A stretch of DNA of 7,194 nucleotides from contig CAJBHE010000288.1 in NCBI GenBank assembly GCA_903952885.1, positions 1 to 7,194 on the forward strand. The letters are read 5' to 3'. Position 1 is the first letter of the stretch, and the number at the start of each line of letters is the position of its first letter. The position numbers and the translations under genes were made by a program. The notes beneath the pieces were generated by a model, which did no database searches, was not told the DNA's origin, and worked only from the letters and a program-made list of their open reading frames with translations. This DNA comes from an uncultured Burkholderiales bacterium (lineage in GTDB: Bacteria > Pseudomonadota > Gammaproteobacteria > Burkholderiales > Burkholderiaceae_C). Shown here piece by piece: positions 1 to 6,988 of this stretch.

Positions 1-1
1 C

Positions 2-889
2 GACGTGAATGTGCGCTTGGCCCCTAGCGCCCGCAACGCGATGCAAGACCTAGAGCGACTGCCCTTCACCCTTGGCGTCAACGCCGATGGCAGCCCCCGC
101 GTGGCGCGCTTGAACCAAGTGGCCCAGGTGGTGGAGGGCACAGGCCCCAATCAAATTAACCGACGCGACCTGTTGCGCGAAGTGGCCATCAACGCCAACG
201 TGTACAACCGCTCAGCGGGCGAGGTGTCTGGCGACATACGCAAAGCCTTGGACAGCATTCAAATGCCGCCTGGCTACCGCTACCAATTTGGCGGCTCGAC
301 CAAAAGTATGGCTGAGTCGTTTGACTACGCCATCTCAGCCTTGTTGCTAGCGGTGGTCTTCATTTATATGATTTTGGCCAGTCAATTCAAAAGCTTCTTA
401 CAACCCATGGCGTTAATGACCGCCCTGCCGTTGACGCTGATTGGCGTGGTGCTGGCCTTGCTTCTGTTTGGCTCAAGCTTGTCCATGTTCTCCATCATTG
501 GCGTCATCATGCTGATGGGATTGGTCACCAAAAACGCTATTTTGTTGGTGGACTTTGCCATCCGCTCGCGTGAGCCTCAAATGCAACCCGATGGTTCCAC
601 CAAACCAGGCCTGAGCCGCCATGAAGCCCTACTGCTGGCCGCCGAAGTGCGGTTGCGACCCATTTTGATGACTACCCTGGCCATGATTTTTGGCATGGTC
701 CCCTTAGCGTTTGCCTTGTCGGAGGGCGCTGAACAGCGCGCCCCCATGGGCCAGGCGGTGATCGGCGGGGTGATTACCTCATCTTTGCTCACGCTGGTCG
801 TCGTGCCTGTGGTGTACTGTTATTTGGACGATTTGGCTGAATGGATGAAACGCAAATGGGCGCGAGGCTTTGACAGCAACGCCCGTTAA
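2..889 (+). CDS. RND efflux transporter permease, HAE1/AcrB type (C-terminal part, 5' end outside window)
   Basis: This is the inner-membrane, proton-driven pump of a tripartite multidrug or solute exporter. The reading frame is open from the window edge and the first codons have no start context, so about 295 C-terminal residues of a protein usually just over 1000 long are seen. Visible residues 1-100 are the end of the second periplasmic porter/docking region. Five hydrophobic segments follow (about residues 111-127, 135-156, 161-186, 218-238 and 251-274), matching the last TM helices of AcrB. The motif GLVTKNAILLVDFA (about 173-186) is the RND signature; its Lys176 corresponds to the proton-relay lysine of AcrB (Lys940). 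LRPILMTTLAMIFG at about 218 is also typical. The tail is short and basic. The tolC gene three genes downstream probably supplies the outer-membrane duct, and a membrane-fusion protein gene is expected upstream. The substrate cannot be told. Confidence 0.95.
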   Translation, partial: DVNVRLAPSARNAMQDLERLPFTLGVNADGSPRVARLNQVAQVVEGTGPNQINRRDLLREVAINANVYNRSAGEVSGDIRKALDSIQMPPGYRYQFGGSTKSMAESFDYAISALLLAVVFIYMILASQFKSFLQPMALMTALPLTLIGVVLALLLFGSSLSMFSIIGVIMLMGLVTKNAILLVDFAIRSREPQMQPDGSTKPGLSRHEALLLAAEVRLRPILMTTLAMIFGMVPLAFALSEGAEQRAPMGQAVIGGVITSSLLTLVVVPVVYCYLDDLAEWMKRKWARGFDSNAR

Positions 890-918
890 AATTTTGCCAA
901 GTTATGAATGAACGATTA

Positions 919-923
919 CGGAG
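919..923 (+). promoter_or_regulatory. Ribosome binding site that fixes the start of the PCMT-like gene
   Basis: CGGAG at 919-923 lies 7 nt before the ATG at 931. The in-frame ATG at 904 has no purine-rich sequence upstream, so the site favours 931 as the start. The nine extra residues encoded from 904 also do not resemble the family N-terminus. Confidence 0.7.
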
Positions 924-930
924 TTTTGAG

Positions 931-1587
931 ATGAATCCCCAAGAACAAGCCCGCTTCAACATGGTCGAACAGCAAATCCGCCCTTGGCAAGTGCTCGATC
1001 CCCAAGTGTTGAGCGTTTTGTCTCATGTGCAGCGTGAACTGTTTGTGCCTCATGCCTTCCAAGCCTTGGCCTACACCGACACCGAAATTCCGCTGGGCCA
1101 TGGTGAATTCATGGCCCCTCCGCGTGTGGCCGCGCGTTTGGTCCAAGATCTGCACCTGACAGGCGTTGAAAAAGTGTTGGAAATCGGCACTGGTAGCGGT
1201 TACATGGCAGCGTTGTTAGCGGGCCGCGCCCAACGCGTTGTGAGCTTTGAAATCAATCCTGAACTAGCCAGCAACGCCCTCAACAACCTTCAACGCGCTG
1301 GCATCACCAACGTAGATGTCCGTGTGGCTGACGGCAGCGCCGGCGCATCTGGCGATGCACCCTTTGACGCCATCGTGCTAGGCGGTTCTGTGGCTGAAGT
1401 GCCGCAAGCTTTGCTGCAACAGCTAGCCATTGGCGGCCGATTGTTGGCCATCGTCGGGAATGACCACGTCATGGCGGCCACACTGTTCACCCATACCACT
1501 GACGCAACTTGGAGCAGTCAGTCCTTATGGGACCACACAGCCCCTCGTTTACAAGGCTTTACAGAGCCCTCACGTTTCCAGTTCTGA
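931..1587 (+). CDS. Protein-L-isoaspartate O-methyltransferase family protein, divergent (SAM-dependent methyltransferase)
   Basis: This is a predicted cytoplasmic class I methyltransferase of 218 residues, close to the usual size for the PCMT family. The N-terminus (NMVEQQIRPWQVLD, about residues 10-23) and REXFVP (35-40) follow the family. The SAM-binding motif I is EIGTGSGY (84-91), the acidic residue after strand 2 is in SFEINP (Glu107), and ADGSAG (133-138) and GGRLLAIVG (168-176) complete the fold. The C-terminus ends in the family-like PRLQGFTEPSRFQF. In canonical enzymes the loop before the SAM domain carries a TIS(Q/A)P active-site motif. Here the equivalent stretch is HGEFMAPP (57-64), without Thr or Ser. 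SAM binding is therefore likely, but repair of isoaspartyl residues is doubtful and the real substrate is unknown. The gene follows the RND gene by 41 bp and precedes the rhodanese gene by 9 bp, so it appears to belong to the efflux operon. Confidence 0.9.
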   Translation: MNPQEQARFNMVEQQIRPWQVLDPQVLSVLSHVQRELFVPHAFQALAYTDTEIPLGHGEFMAPPRVAARLVQDLHLTGVEKVLEIGTGSGYMAALLAGRAQRVVSFEINPELASNALNNLQRAGITNVDVRVADGSAGASGDAPFDAIVLGGSVAEVPQALLQQLAIGGRLLAIVGNDHVMAATLFTHTTDATWSSQSLWDHTAPRLQGFTEPSRFQF

Positions 1588-1596
1588 AAGCGCGGC

Positions 1597-1938
1597 ATGA
1601 TCGACCAAGTCCAACCTGCTCAGCTACTAGACTGGATCGCTTCGCAAGCACCCAATGGCCCAGCCCTGGTGCTGGACGTGCGGGAAGCGTGGGAAGTGCA
1701 AACCGCTTGCGTCAAGGCGCAAGGGTTTGAGTTGTTGAAAATTCCCATGCACGCCATTCCTCCTCGCATCGCCGAGCTTGACCGGGACCAACCCATAGCC
1801 GTGCTTTGCCACCACGGTAGCCGCAGCATGCAAGTGGCGGCGTTTTTGGTGCAACAAGGTTTTGGCCATGTGGCCAACATCACGGGTGGTATCAACGCTT
1901 GGTCATCTCAAGTGGATGCCTCTGTGCCCACGTATTGA
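1597..1938 (+). CDS. Single-domain rhodanese-like protein (sulfurtransferase)
   Basis: The product is 113 residues, the size of a stand-alone rhodanese domain of the GlpE/PspE type, with no signal peptide, so it is probably cytoplasmic. LVLDVREAWE (24-33) is the conserved CH2A-like segment, and the catalytic loop is CHHGSRS (71-77) with Cys71 as the persulfide-carrying residue. The ending GFGHVANITGGINAWS is the usual C-terminal rhodanese signature. The six-residue loop C-X-X-G-S-R suits sulfur transfer rather than Cdc25-type phosphatase activity. The ATG lies 9 bp after the preceding stop, with GAAAG (1586-1590) as a modest ribosome binding site. Its sulfur donor and acceptor are unknown. 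Its place just before tolC, after a methyltransferase, is a gene order I recall from other Burkholderiales. Confidence 0.92.
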   Translation: MIDQVQPAQLLDWIASQAPNGPALVLDVREAWEVQTACVKAQGFELLKIPMHAIPPRIAELDRDQPIAVLCHHGSRSMQVAAFLVQQGFGHVANITGGINAWSSQVDASVPTY

Positions 1939-1954
1939 TTTTTGAAAGAACTGA

Positions 1955-3301
1955 ATGTCGCTCTCAAGCACTCTTTTTCGTAAGCTCCCCCTCACAGCAG
2001 CTGTGGTTTTGGCGTTTGCATCCCATGCACAAGCCCAAAGTTTGGTGGAAATGTATGAAGCAGCGCGTGGGTATGACGCGGGGTTCATTTCGGCCAAGGC
2101 ACAGTTTGAAGCGAACTTGGCCAAAGCCAACCAGACTTTGGGCGGTATCTTGCCCAACATTGCCTTGGCAGCCAGTGCGACCCGAACGAAGTTTGAATTT
2201 CGTCCCGACACATCGCCTCCCCCTGCAACCTCTAAGCTATACGGCACAGGTGTGGCTGCCGTGACGCTAAGCCAACCTGTTTATCGTCCCTCAGCGTGGG
2301 CCGCCTATCGTCAAGGTGGGCATTTGTTGGAGCAAGCAGCGGCGCAATTCGAGGCTGCTGAACAAGACTTACTCGTGCGCGTATCACAAGCCTATTTTGA
2401 CGTGCTTACCAGTGAAGACAATTTGCAGCTGGTTCAAGCACAAAAGAAAGCCGTTGGTGAACAACTGGCTTCGGCAAAACGCAACTTTGAAGTTGGTACA
2501 GCTACCATCACAGGTGTGCGAGATGCGCAAGCGCGCTTTGACTTGACCAATGCACAAGAAATTGCGGCAGAAAACGATTTGCGTATCAAACGTCTCGCAC
2601 TTGATCTGGCTGTTGGGTTAAGCAACACACAACCCAAACGCTTGGCTAACAACAAGCTCATTGATACGCCAAGTGAAGATGTCACGACTTGGGTTTCACA
2701 ATCTGAAGTTGCAAGTCCTGCTGTGCGACAAGCCAAACTTGGGTTAGAAGTTGCATCACTCGAAGTGGACAAAGCCAATTCAGGTCATAAACCTACCATT
2801 GATGCCCAATTGTCTTATTCGGGCGTTCGTAACGATGGTGGAAGCTCCACATTGCAGGGATCTTCTCGGGTTTTTAACCCGTCCGCGGCCCTTGTTCTGA
2901 ACGTGCCTTTATTTGCTGGATTCAGCACAATGTACCGTGTGAGAGAAACGGTCGCATTGGCAGACAAAGCGCGCTCAGACTTCGAAAACGCACGTCGTAC
3001 GACAGCTCAAGCCACGCGTACCGCCTACTTCGGTTTGGTAGCAGGCCTGAGCCAAGTCAAAGCCTACGAAGCAGCCGAGGCGTCTAGCCAAAGCGCTTTA
3101 GATGCCAACAAGCTGGGCTACTCGGTGGGCGTGAACATAAACATCGATGTGCTGAACTCGCAAAGCCAGCTCTACCAAACCAAGCGCGATTTGGCCAAAG
3201 CGCGTTATGACGTATTGGTGAGCAACCTCAAACTGCGCCAAGCCGCTGGCACGTTGACGCCTGCAGACTTGCAGCCCATCAACGCTTTGCTAGCACCTTA
3301 A
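1955..3301 (+). CDS. tolC: TolC-family outer membrane efflux channel protein
   Basis: This 448-residue preprotein would form the trimeric outer-membrane beta-barrel and periplasmic alpha-helical tunnel through which RND and other exporters expel substrates. The N-terminus is a clear Sec signal peptide: basic FRK at 8-10, a hydrophobic stretch to about 22, and an AQA cleavage site after residue 27. The mature protein opens with SLVEMYEAARGYD, matching the TolC N-terminus. Two repeats of the outer-membrane efflux protein fold follow: AYFDVLTSEDNLQLVQAQKKAV, then NFEVGTATITGVRDAQARFD in the first, and TAYFGLVAGLSQVKAYEAAE, then SVGVNINIDVLNSQSQLYQT in the second. These are the long tunnel helices and the turn motifs that contact adaptor proteins. 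It lies 16 bp after the rhodanese gene with a GAAAGAA ribosome binding site, and probably serves the RND pump encoded at the window start. Its middle (for example 2641-2700) is less GC-rich than the flanking genes. Its stop overlaps the convergent waaA stop. Confidence 0.95.
   Translation: MSLSSTLFRKLPLTAAVVLAFASHAQAQSLVEMYEAARGYDAGFISAKAQFEANLAKANQTLGGILPNIALAASATRTKFEFRPDTSPPPATSKLYGTGVAAVTLSQPVYRPSAWAAYRQGGHLLEQAAAQFEAAEQDLLVRVSQAYFDVLTSEDNLQLVQAQKKAVGEQLASAKRNFEVGTATITGVRDAQARFDLTNAQEIAAENDLRIKRLALDLAVGLSNTQPKRLANNKLIDTPSEDVTTWVSQSEVASPAVRQAKLGLEVASLEVDKANSGHKPTIDAQLSYSGVRNDGGSSTLQGSSRVFNPSAALVLNVPLFAGFSTMYRVRETVALADKARSDFENARRTTAQATRTAYFGLVAGLSQVKAYEAAEASSQSALDANKLGYSVGVNINIDVLNSQSQLYQTKRDLAKARYDVLVSNLKLRQAAGTLTPADLQPINALLAP
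3252..3284. repeat. Nested inverted repeat (hairpin) at the tolC/waaA junction
   Basis: The outer arms CGTTGA (3252-3257) and TCAACG (3279-3284) and the inner arms CTGCA (3261-3265) and TGCAG (3270-3274) pair around a GACT loop, giving about 11 bp with a small internal loop. It lies inside the tolC coding end. On the minus strand it begins 13 nt past the waaA stop, the usual place for a 3'-end hairpin. No T-run follows on either strand, so an intrinsic terminator is not shown. It could be an mRNA 3' stabiliser or chance. Confidence 0.3.
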
Positions 3302-4599
3302 TTGGTTTTCAAATACGGCAGCAGCGCTTGCGCTGTTTGCTGTGCAGCGCCACGGTGCGCTTTTGAGAACGCCATGCACGCTTGTACGTGTGCATTCTCA
3401 TCTTGCTCAAAGCCCACCATTTGCAAAGCTGTTGTCACAGCTTGAGCCATGTCTTGCACACGCAAAGCCGCGCCAGCCTCTTCAGCCAACTGAGCCGCTT
3501 CTGCAAAGTTAAACGTATGTGGCCCCATGATGACGGGGCACCCACTGGCCGTGGATTCGATCAAGTTTTGACCACCCAAAGGCGCAAAGCTACCGCCTAG
3601 CAAAGCGGCGTCAGACAAGCCGTAATACAAAGCCATTTCGCCCAACGAGTCACCCAACCAAACGGTTTCGGCATAGTCTTGTGGATCGGCATCTGGCCCA
3701 TCTGTCCATTGACTACGGCGCGACACTTTCCAGCCTCGTGCTTCAATCAAAGCAGCCACTTCATCAAATCGTTGCGGGTGACGCGGCACAACCAGCCAAT
3801 GCACGGCATGGATGTGGTCTTGATGGTCATGCGGTATGCCTTTCAAGGCTTGAAGCGCATCCAGCCACATGTCCTCTTCGCCTTCGCGTGAACTGGTGAA
3901 CAGCACCACAGGGCGATCAAGCTTTTGCTTCCACATCTTGGCCAGCGCAAGTTGCGCCGCATCGGGCTTGGCATCAAATTTCAAGTTACCTAACACCTCA
4001 TCCACCTTGGCACCCAAGGTTTGCAGGCGGTCAGCGTCGGCTTGCGTTTGCGCAAGCACGGCTGACAAGCCTTGATAAGCGGGGCGCGACAGCCACGCCC
4101 AACGCTGCGCTTGACGCATGCTTTTCTCGCTCATACGGGCATTGACCAGCACTAACGGCACGTTGGCCTTATTGCATTGCGCCACCCAGTTGGGCCACAG
4201 CTCGGTTTCCAAGATGATGCCCACACGCGGTTTGAAGTGCGCTAAAAAACGCTGCACAACGGCAGGTGTGTCCCACGGTTGCCACACTTGCACATCGCCG
4301 TCTATCAACAAGCTCACGCCTTGTGAACGCCCTGTGGCCGTCCCGTGCGTGAGCAAGATGCGAATGCCGGGCTGTGCGACACGCAACGCTTGCAGCAACA
4401 CTCCCGCAGCGCGTGTTTCACCCAATGACACGGCATGCACCCACACGAAGCCGCCTTCAGTTAACGCTTGCGTGTAGTGGCCAAAGCGTTCTTCGGTGGC
4501 TTGCAAATAGCCAGCTTCTTGCCGACCACGGCGTTGTAGCTTGCGGCGCAACAAGGGCTGCAGGGCCCACATCAACAAGCTATAAATTTGCAGAATCAC
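3298..4599 (-). CDS. waaA: 3-deoxy-D-manno-octulosonic acid transferase (Kdo transferase)
   Basis: The enzyme transfers Kdo from CMP-Kdo to the lipid IVA precursor on the cytoplasmic face of the inner membrane, the first step of lipopolysaccharide inner-core synthesis. From the GTG at 4599 it has 433 residues, near the family norm. The hydrophobic segment MILQIYSLLMWALQPLL (1-17) is the membrane anchor. The N-terminal GT-B domain holds VSLGE (Glu61 is the expected catalytic base) and ETELWPN (131-137). The C-terminal CMP-Kdo domain holds SSREGEE (236-242), PRHPQRF (272-278), GDSLGEM (316-322) and GGSFAPLGGQNLIE (335-348). An upstream TTG at 4641 would lengthen the frame but lies well inside waaC. 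GTG overlaps the waaC stop as GTGA, has only a weak GCGGA ribosome binding site, and is probably translated by coupling. How many Kdo residues it adds cannot be read from sequence. Confidence 0.95.
   Translation of the reverse strand: MILQIYSLLMWALQPLLRRKLQRRGRQEAGYLQATEERFGHYTQALTEGGFVWVHAVSLGETRAAGVLLQALRVAQPGIRILLTHGTATGRSQGVSLLIDGDVQVWQPWDTPAVVQRFLAHFKPRVGIILETELWPNWVAQCNKANVPLVLVNARMSEKSMRQAQRWAWLSRPAYQGLSAVLAQTQADADRLQTLGAKVDEVLGNLKFDAKPDAAQLALAKMWKQKLDRPVVLFTSSREGEEDMWLDALQALKGIPHDHQDHIHAVHWLVVPRHPQRFDEVAALIEARGWKVSRRSQWTDGPDADPQDYAETVWLGDSLGEMALYYGLSDAALLGGSFAPLGGQNLIESTASGCPVIMGPHTFNFAEAAQLAEEAGAALRVQDMAQAVTTALQMVGFEQDENAHVQACMAFSKAHRGAAQQTAQALLPYLKTN
3318..3340. repeat. GC-rich hairpin just after the tolC stop, inside the waaA coding end
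   Basis: The core is CAGCGC-TT-GCGCTG (3322-3335), a perfect 6-bp inverted repeat. GCA (3318-3320) and TGC (3338-3340) extend the stem past a bulge. In the tolC transcript it would form 17-39 nt after the stop, where a 3'-end structure is expected. Only TTT follows the core, not a full T-run, so it is at best a weak terminator. Since it also encodes part of WaaA (the QALLPYL region), chance is possible. Confidence 0.25.
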
Positions 4600-5582
4600 G
4601 GCTGGATATCCGCTGCCATACAAGCGAGGTAAGCATTCCAAGCTTCATCCACCGATGGCACATGGTCTCCGCCCACCGCACACTGATGTGATGCGCCAAC
4701 GGGTCCAGCACGCTGAATGCGGGGCTGACTGAACAACTGGACAACAGGCAAGTTCAATGCGACTGCCAAATGCCCCAAACCTGAGTCAACAGATACAACA
4801 GCCCGGCAGTTGGCCATGTTCGACAGCACATCCGACAACGTCATGCGGGGCAATACGTGCGCATGGTCTCCCAACACCTGGGCCAGTCGCTGCACCAAAT
4901 CGGATTCTCTTAAATTGGCCTGTGGTAGTAAAACCAACTCTCCTTGTTGAATCAAGCGTTGGCCTAATTGCACCCATGACTCAAAAGGCCACTCGTTGTC
5001 CAAACGCGTCGTACCGTGCGCGAACATGACGCCTTTGCGAAGTTCATGTTCAGCAGCAACCAAGGGGTAAGTTGGCATTCGTTGCAACACCCCCGTGGAT
5101 TCATAACCCAGAGCCCTTGCCCCTAAAGCCCTGTAACGTGCGACGGCATGGATTTTTTTCTCCATTGGCACGGTCTTTTGGATCAACCATTTCACGGGCC
5201 ACTCATAGGCGCACAGATCGCTCTTGTTCGCGTAGGTGGCGGTAAAGCCGTTGGGCGTCAGACGTGCGCCGCGAGCAATGCGCGCGGATTTAATCAAACC
5301 TTGAAAGTCGATGACTGCGTCATATGCCACCTCATTCAATGTCTGCCAAAACTGAGCCCACTCTTTTTTCGTCTCGCGCTTGAACGGACTTTTCCGCCAC
5401 CGACGCTCAGCACAAGGAATCACACGCGTGATGCCACTCGCTTTGGATACCAAATCTGCAAACGCCTCTTCAACCACCCAATCAATCTGGACGCCGGGCA
5501 AATTCGCCTTCATGTCCTCAATCACAGGCATGGTTTGAATCACATCGCCCAAGGACGACAGTTTGACGATCAAAACCCTCAA
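4596..5582 (-). CDS. waaC: Lipopolysaccharide heptosyltransferase I
   Basis: This GT9-family glycosyltransferase adds the first L-glycero-D-manno-heptose from ADP-heptose to the Kdo of Kdo-lipid A at the inner face of the inner membrane. It has 328 residues. The N-terminus MRVLIVKLSSLGDVIQTMP aligns with E. coli WaaC from residue 1 and includes the expected catalytic Asp13. WVVEEAF (35-41), the basic RRWRK (60-64), VIDFQGLIKSA (90-100), HGTTR (189-193) and DSGLGHLAVAL (266-276, with Asp266 as the ADP-heptose-binding aspartate) follow in order. The segment after it reads FSQPRIQRAGPVG, where E. coli has YGPTDPGLIGGYG. The start is the TTG at 5582, since the N-terminal match begins exactly there, no closer start lies upstream, and AGAGG (5590-5594) is 7 nt away. 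It overlaps the stop of the upstream gene as TTGA, and its own stop overlaps waaA. Confidence 0.95.
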   Translation of the reverse strand: MRVLIVKLSSLGDVIQTMPVIEDMKANLPGVQIDWVVEEAFADLVSKASGITRVIPCAERRWRKSPFKRETKKEWAQFWQTLNEVAYDAVIDFQGLIKSARIARGARLTPNGFTATYANKSDLCAYEWPVKWLIQKTVPMEKKIHAVARYRALGARALGYESTGVLQRMPTYPLVAAEHELRKGVMFAHGTTRLDNEWPFESWVQLGQRLIQQGELVLLPQANLRESDLVQRLAQVLGDHAHVLPRMTLSDVLSNMANCRAVVSVDSGLGHLAVALNLPVVQLFSQPRIQRAGPVGASHQCAVGGDHVPSVDEAWNAYLACMAADIQP

Positions 5583-6979
5583 TGCGCCGCCTCTTGAAAC
5601 TTCGCATCGGGCTTGACGCGGCGTAACAGCGCCAGCATGTCGTGCTCGATGCGGTCCAGTGCAGCTTGGGTCTGGCCTTCAAAGCGCAACACCAGCACAG
5701 GCGTAGTGTTAGAGGCGCGAATCAAACCAAAGCCATCGGCCCAGTCGATGCGCAGGCCATCAATCACGCAAGCCTCTGGCTTGAACTCGGGCGAAGGCAA
5801 TTCACCGGAGGACACCAGCTGCTGCAACTCAGCGCTCAAACGGTGTGGCTCGCCTTCGGCGCAACCCACGTTCAACTCTGGGGTGGAAAAGCTGGAAGGC
5901 AAGGCGTCCAGCACCGCATTTGCATCGGGGCTGCGACTCACGATTTCAAGCAAACGGCAGCCGGCATACGTGCCATCGTCAAAGCCAAACCAACGTTCTT
6001 TGAAAAAGATGTGGCCACTCATCTCGCCGCCCAAAGGCGAATCGACTTCTTTCATCTTGGCTTTGATGAGCGAGTGGCCTGTTTTGAACATCAAGGCTTG
6101 GCCGCCAGCTTCGCGAATGGCGGGAGCCAAACGCTGCGAGCACTTCACGTCAAACACAATAGCGCCACCCGGCACGCGTGCGAGTACGTCTTGTGCAAAC
6201 AAGGCCATTTGGCGGTCAGGGTAAATGTTGTTGCCGCCTTGGGTGACGATGCCTAAGCGGTCGCCGTCGCCATCAAACGCCAAGCCCAATTCAGCGCCTG
6301 TGGTTTTGAGTGCGGCGATCAAGTCTTTCAAGTTTTCAGGCTTGCTGGGGTCTGGGTGGTGGTTGGGAAAGTTGCCGTCTACTTCGCTGAACAACTCAAC
6401 CACTTCGCAGCCCAAGGCGCGGAAGATGCCAGGCGCTGTGGCACCCGCAATGCCATTGCCGCAATCGACCACCACTTTCATGGGGCGGCTCAGGCGCACA
6501 TCGCCCACGATGCGGGCCACGTAGTCGGCCGTCACATCCACATGTTGAATGCTGCCGCCCGCTTTGAGCGTCCAACTCTCGGCTTGCATGATCTCGCGCA
6601 AGCCTTGAATTTCATCGCCATAAATAGCGCGGCCACCGAGGACCATTTTGAAACCGTTGTAGTCCTTGGGGTTGTGACTGCCCGTGACTTGGATACCGCT
6701 CTTGCACAGCGTGCTGGCTGCGAAGTACAGCATGGGGGTGGTCACAGCGCCCACATCAATCACTTGCACGCCTGCGGCGACCAAGCCACGCATCAGTGCT
6801 TCGACCAAGGATGGGCCGCTCAGGCGGCCATCGCGGCCTACAGCCACGGTGGTTTCGCCACATGCAGCAGCATGTGTACCAAAAGCTTTGCCGAGGGCTT
6901 CAGCGACTTCGACATTGAGGGTGGAGGGAACGACACCGCGGATGTCGTAGGCTTTGAAGATGGAGGCGTTCACTTGCAT
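5579..6979 (-). CDS. Phosphomannomutase/phosphoglucomutase (alpha-D-phosphohexomutase, AlgC/ManB type)
   Basis: The enzyme interconverts hexose 6-phosphates and 1-phosphates (mannose, glucose) in the cytoplasm, feeding nucleotide-sugar synthesis for lipopolysaccharide and other surface glycans. It has 466 residues, close to P. aeruginosa AlgC (463). All four functional loops are present: the phosphoserine loop TGSHNPKDYNGFK (Ser101), the magnesium loop DGDGDR (236-241), the sugar-recognition loop GEMSGH (318-323) and the phosphate-binding loop RASNTTP (421-427). The N-terminal IFKAYDIRG (7-15) is characteristic. The ATG at 6979 is chosen because an upstream GTG at 7024 would add 15 residues unlike the family. 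It is the first gene of a chain with waaC and waaA, overlapping waaC by 4 bp. Dual activity on mannose and glucose is typical of this type but cannot be proved here. The gene symbol is left blank because algC, manB and pgm are used variously. Confidence 0.95.
   Translation of the reverse strand: MQVNASIFKAYDIRGVVPSTLNVEVAEALGKAFGTHAAACGETTVAVGRDGRLSGPSLVEALMRGLVAAGVQVIDVGAVTTPMLYFAASTLCKSGIQVTGSHNPKDYNGFKMVLGGRAIYGDEIQGLREIMQAESWTLKAGGSIQHVDVTADYVARIVGDVRLSRPMKVVVDCGNGIAGATAPGIFRALGCEVVELFSEVDGNFPNHHPDPSKPENLKDLIAALKTTGAELGLAFDGDGDRLGIVTQGGNNIYPDRQMALFAQDVLARVPGGAIVFDVKCSQRLAPAIREAGGQALMFKTGHSLIKAKMKEVDSPLGGEMSGHIFFKERWFGFDDGTYAGCRLLEIVSRSPDANAVLDALPSSFSTPELNVGCAEGEPHRLSAELQQLVSSGELPSPEFKPEACVIDGLRIDWADGFGLIRASNTTPVLVLRFEGQTQAALDRIEHDMLALLRRVKPDAKFQEAAH
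5590..5594 (-). promoter_or_regulatory. Ribosome binding site for the TTG start of waaC
   Basis: AGAGG on the minus strand lies inside the 3' end of the phosphomannomutase gene, 7 nt before the TTG at 5582. It supports use of this rare start codon. Confidence 0.55.
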
Positions 6980-6988
6980 AGTGATCAG

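Noticed and set aside
870..875. Perfect TTGACA -35 hexamer at the end of the RND gene, as a possible promoter for the PCMT-like gene
   Set aside because: The -10-like partners are badly spaced: TAAAAT (887-892) is 11 bp away and TATGAA (903-908) is 27 bp away. No hexamer at 16-18 bp resembles a -10.
904..930. Upstream ATG at 904 as the start of the PCMT-like gene
   Set aside because: It has no ribosome binding site and adds nine residues unlike the family. The ATG at 931 has CGGAG at 7 nt.
4600..4641. TTG at 4641 as the start of waaA
   Set aside because: It would add 14 residues read from inside waaC, without family resemblance. The GTG at 4599 gives the usual membrane anchor and a typical 4-bp overlap.
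4118..4691. Plus-strand open frames opposite waaA and waaC
   Set aside because: Their composition is that of shadow frames, with no recognisable domain or ribosome binding site. The opposite strand encodes complete enzymes with conserved motifs.
5613..6256. Two long plus-strand open frames of about 200 codons opposite the phosphomannomutase
   Set aside because: They are antisense shadows of a GC-rich coding gene whose minus-strand frame carries all four catalytic motifs. Their translations show no recognisable domain.
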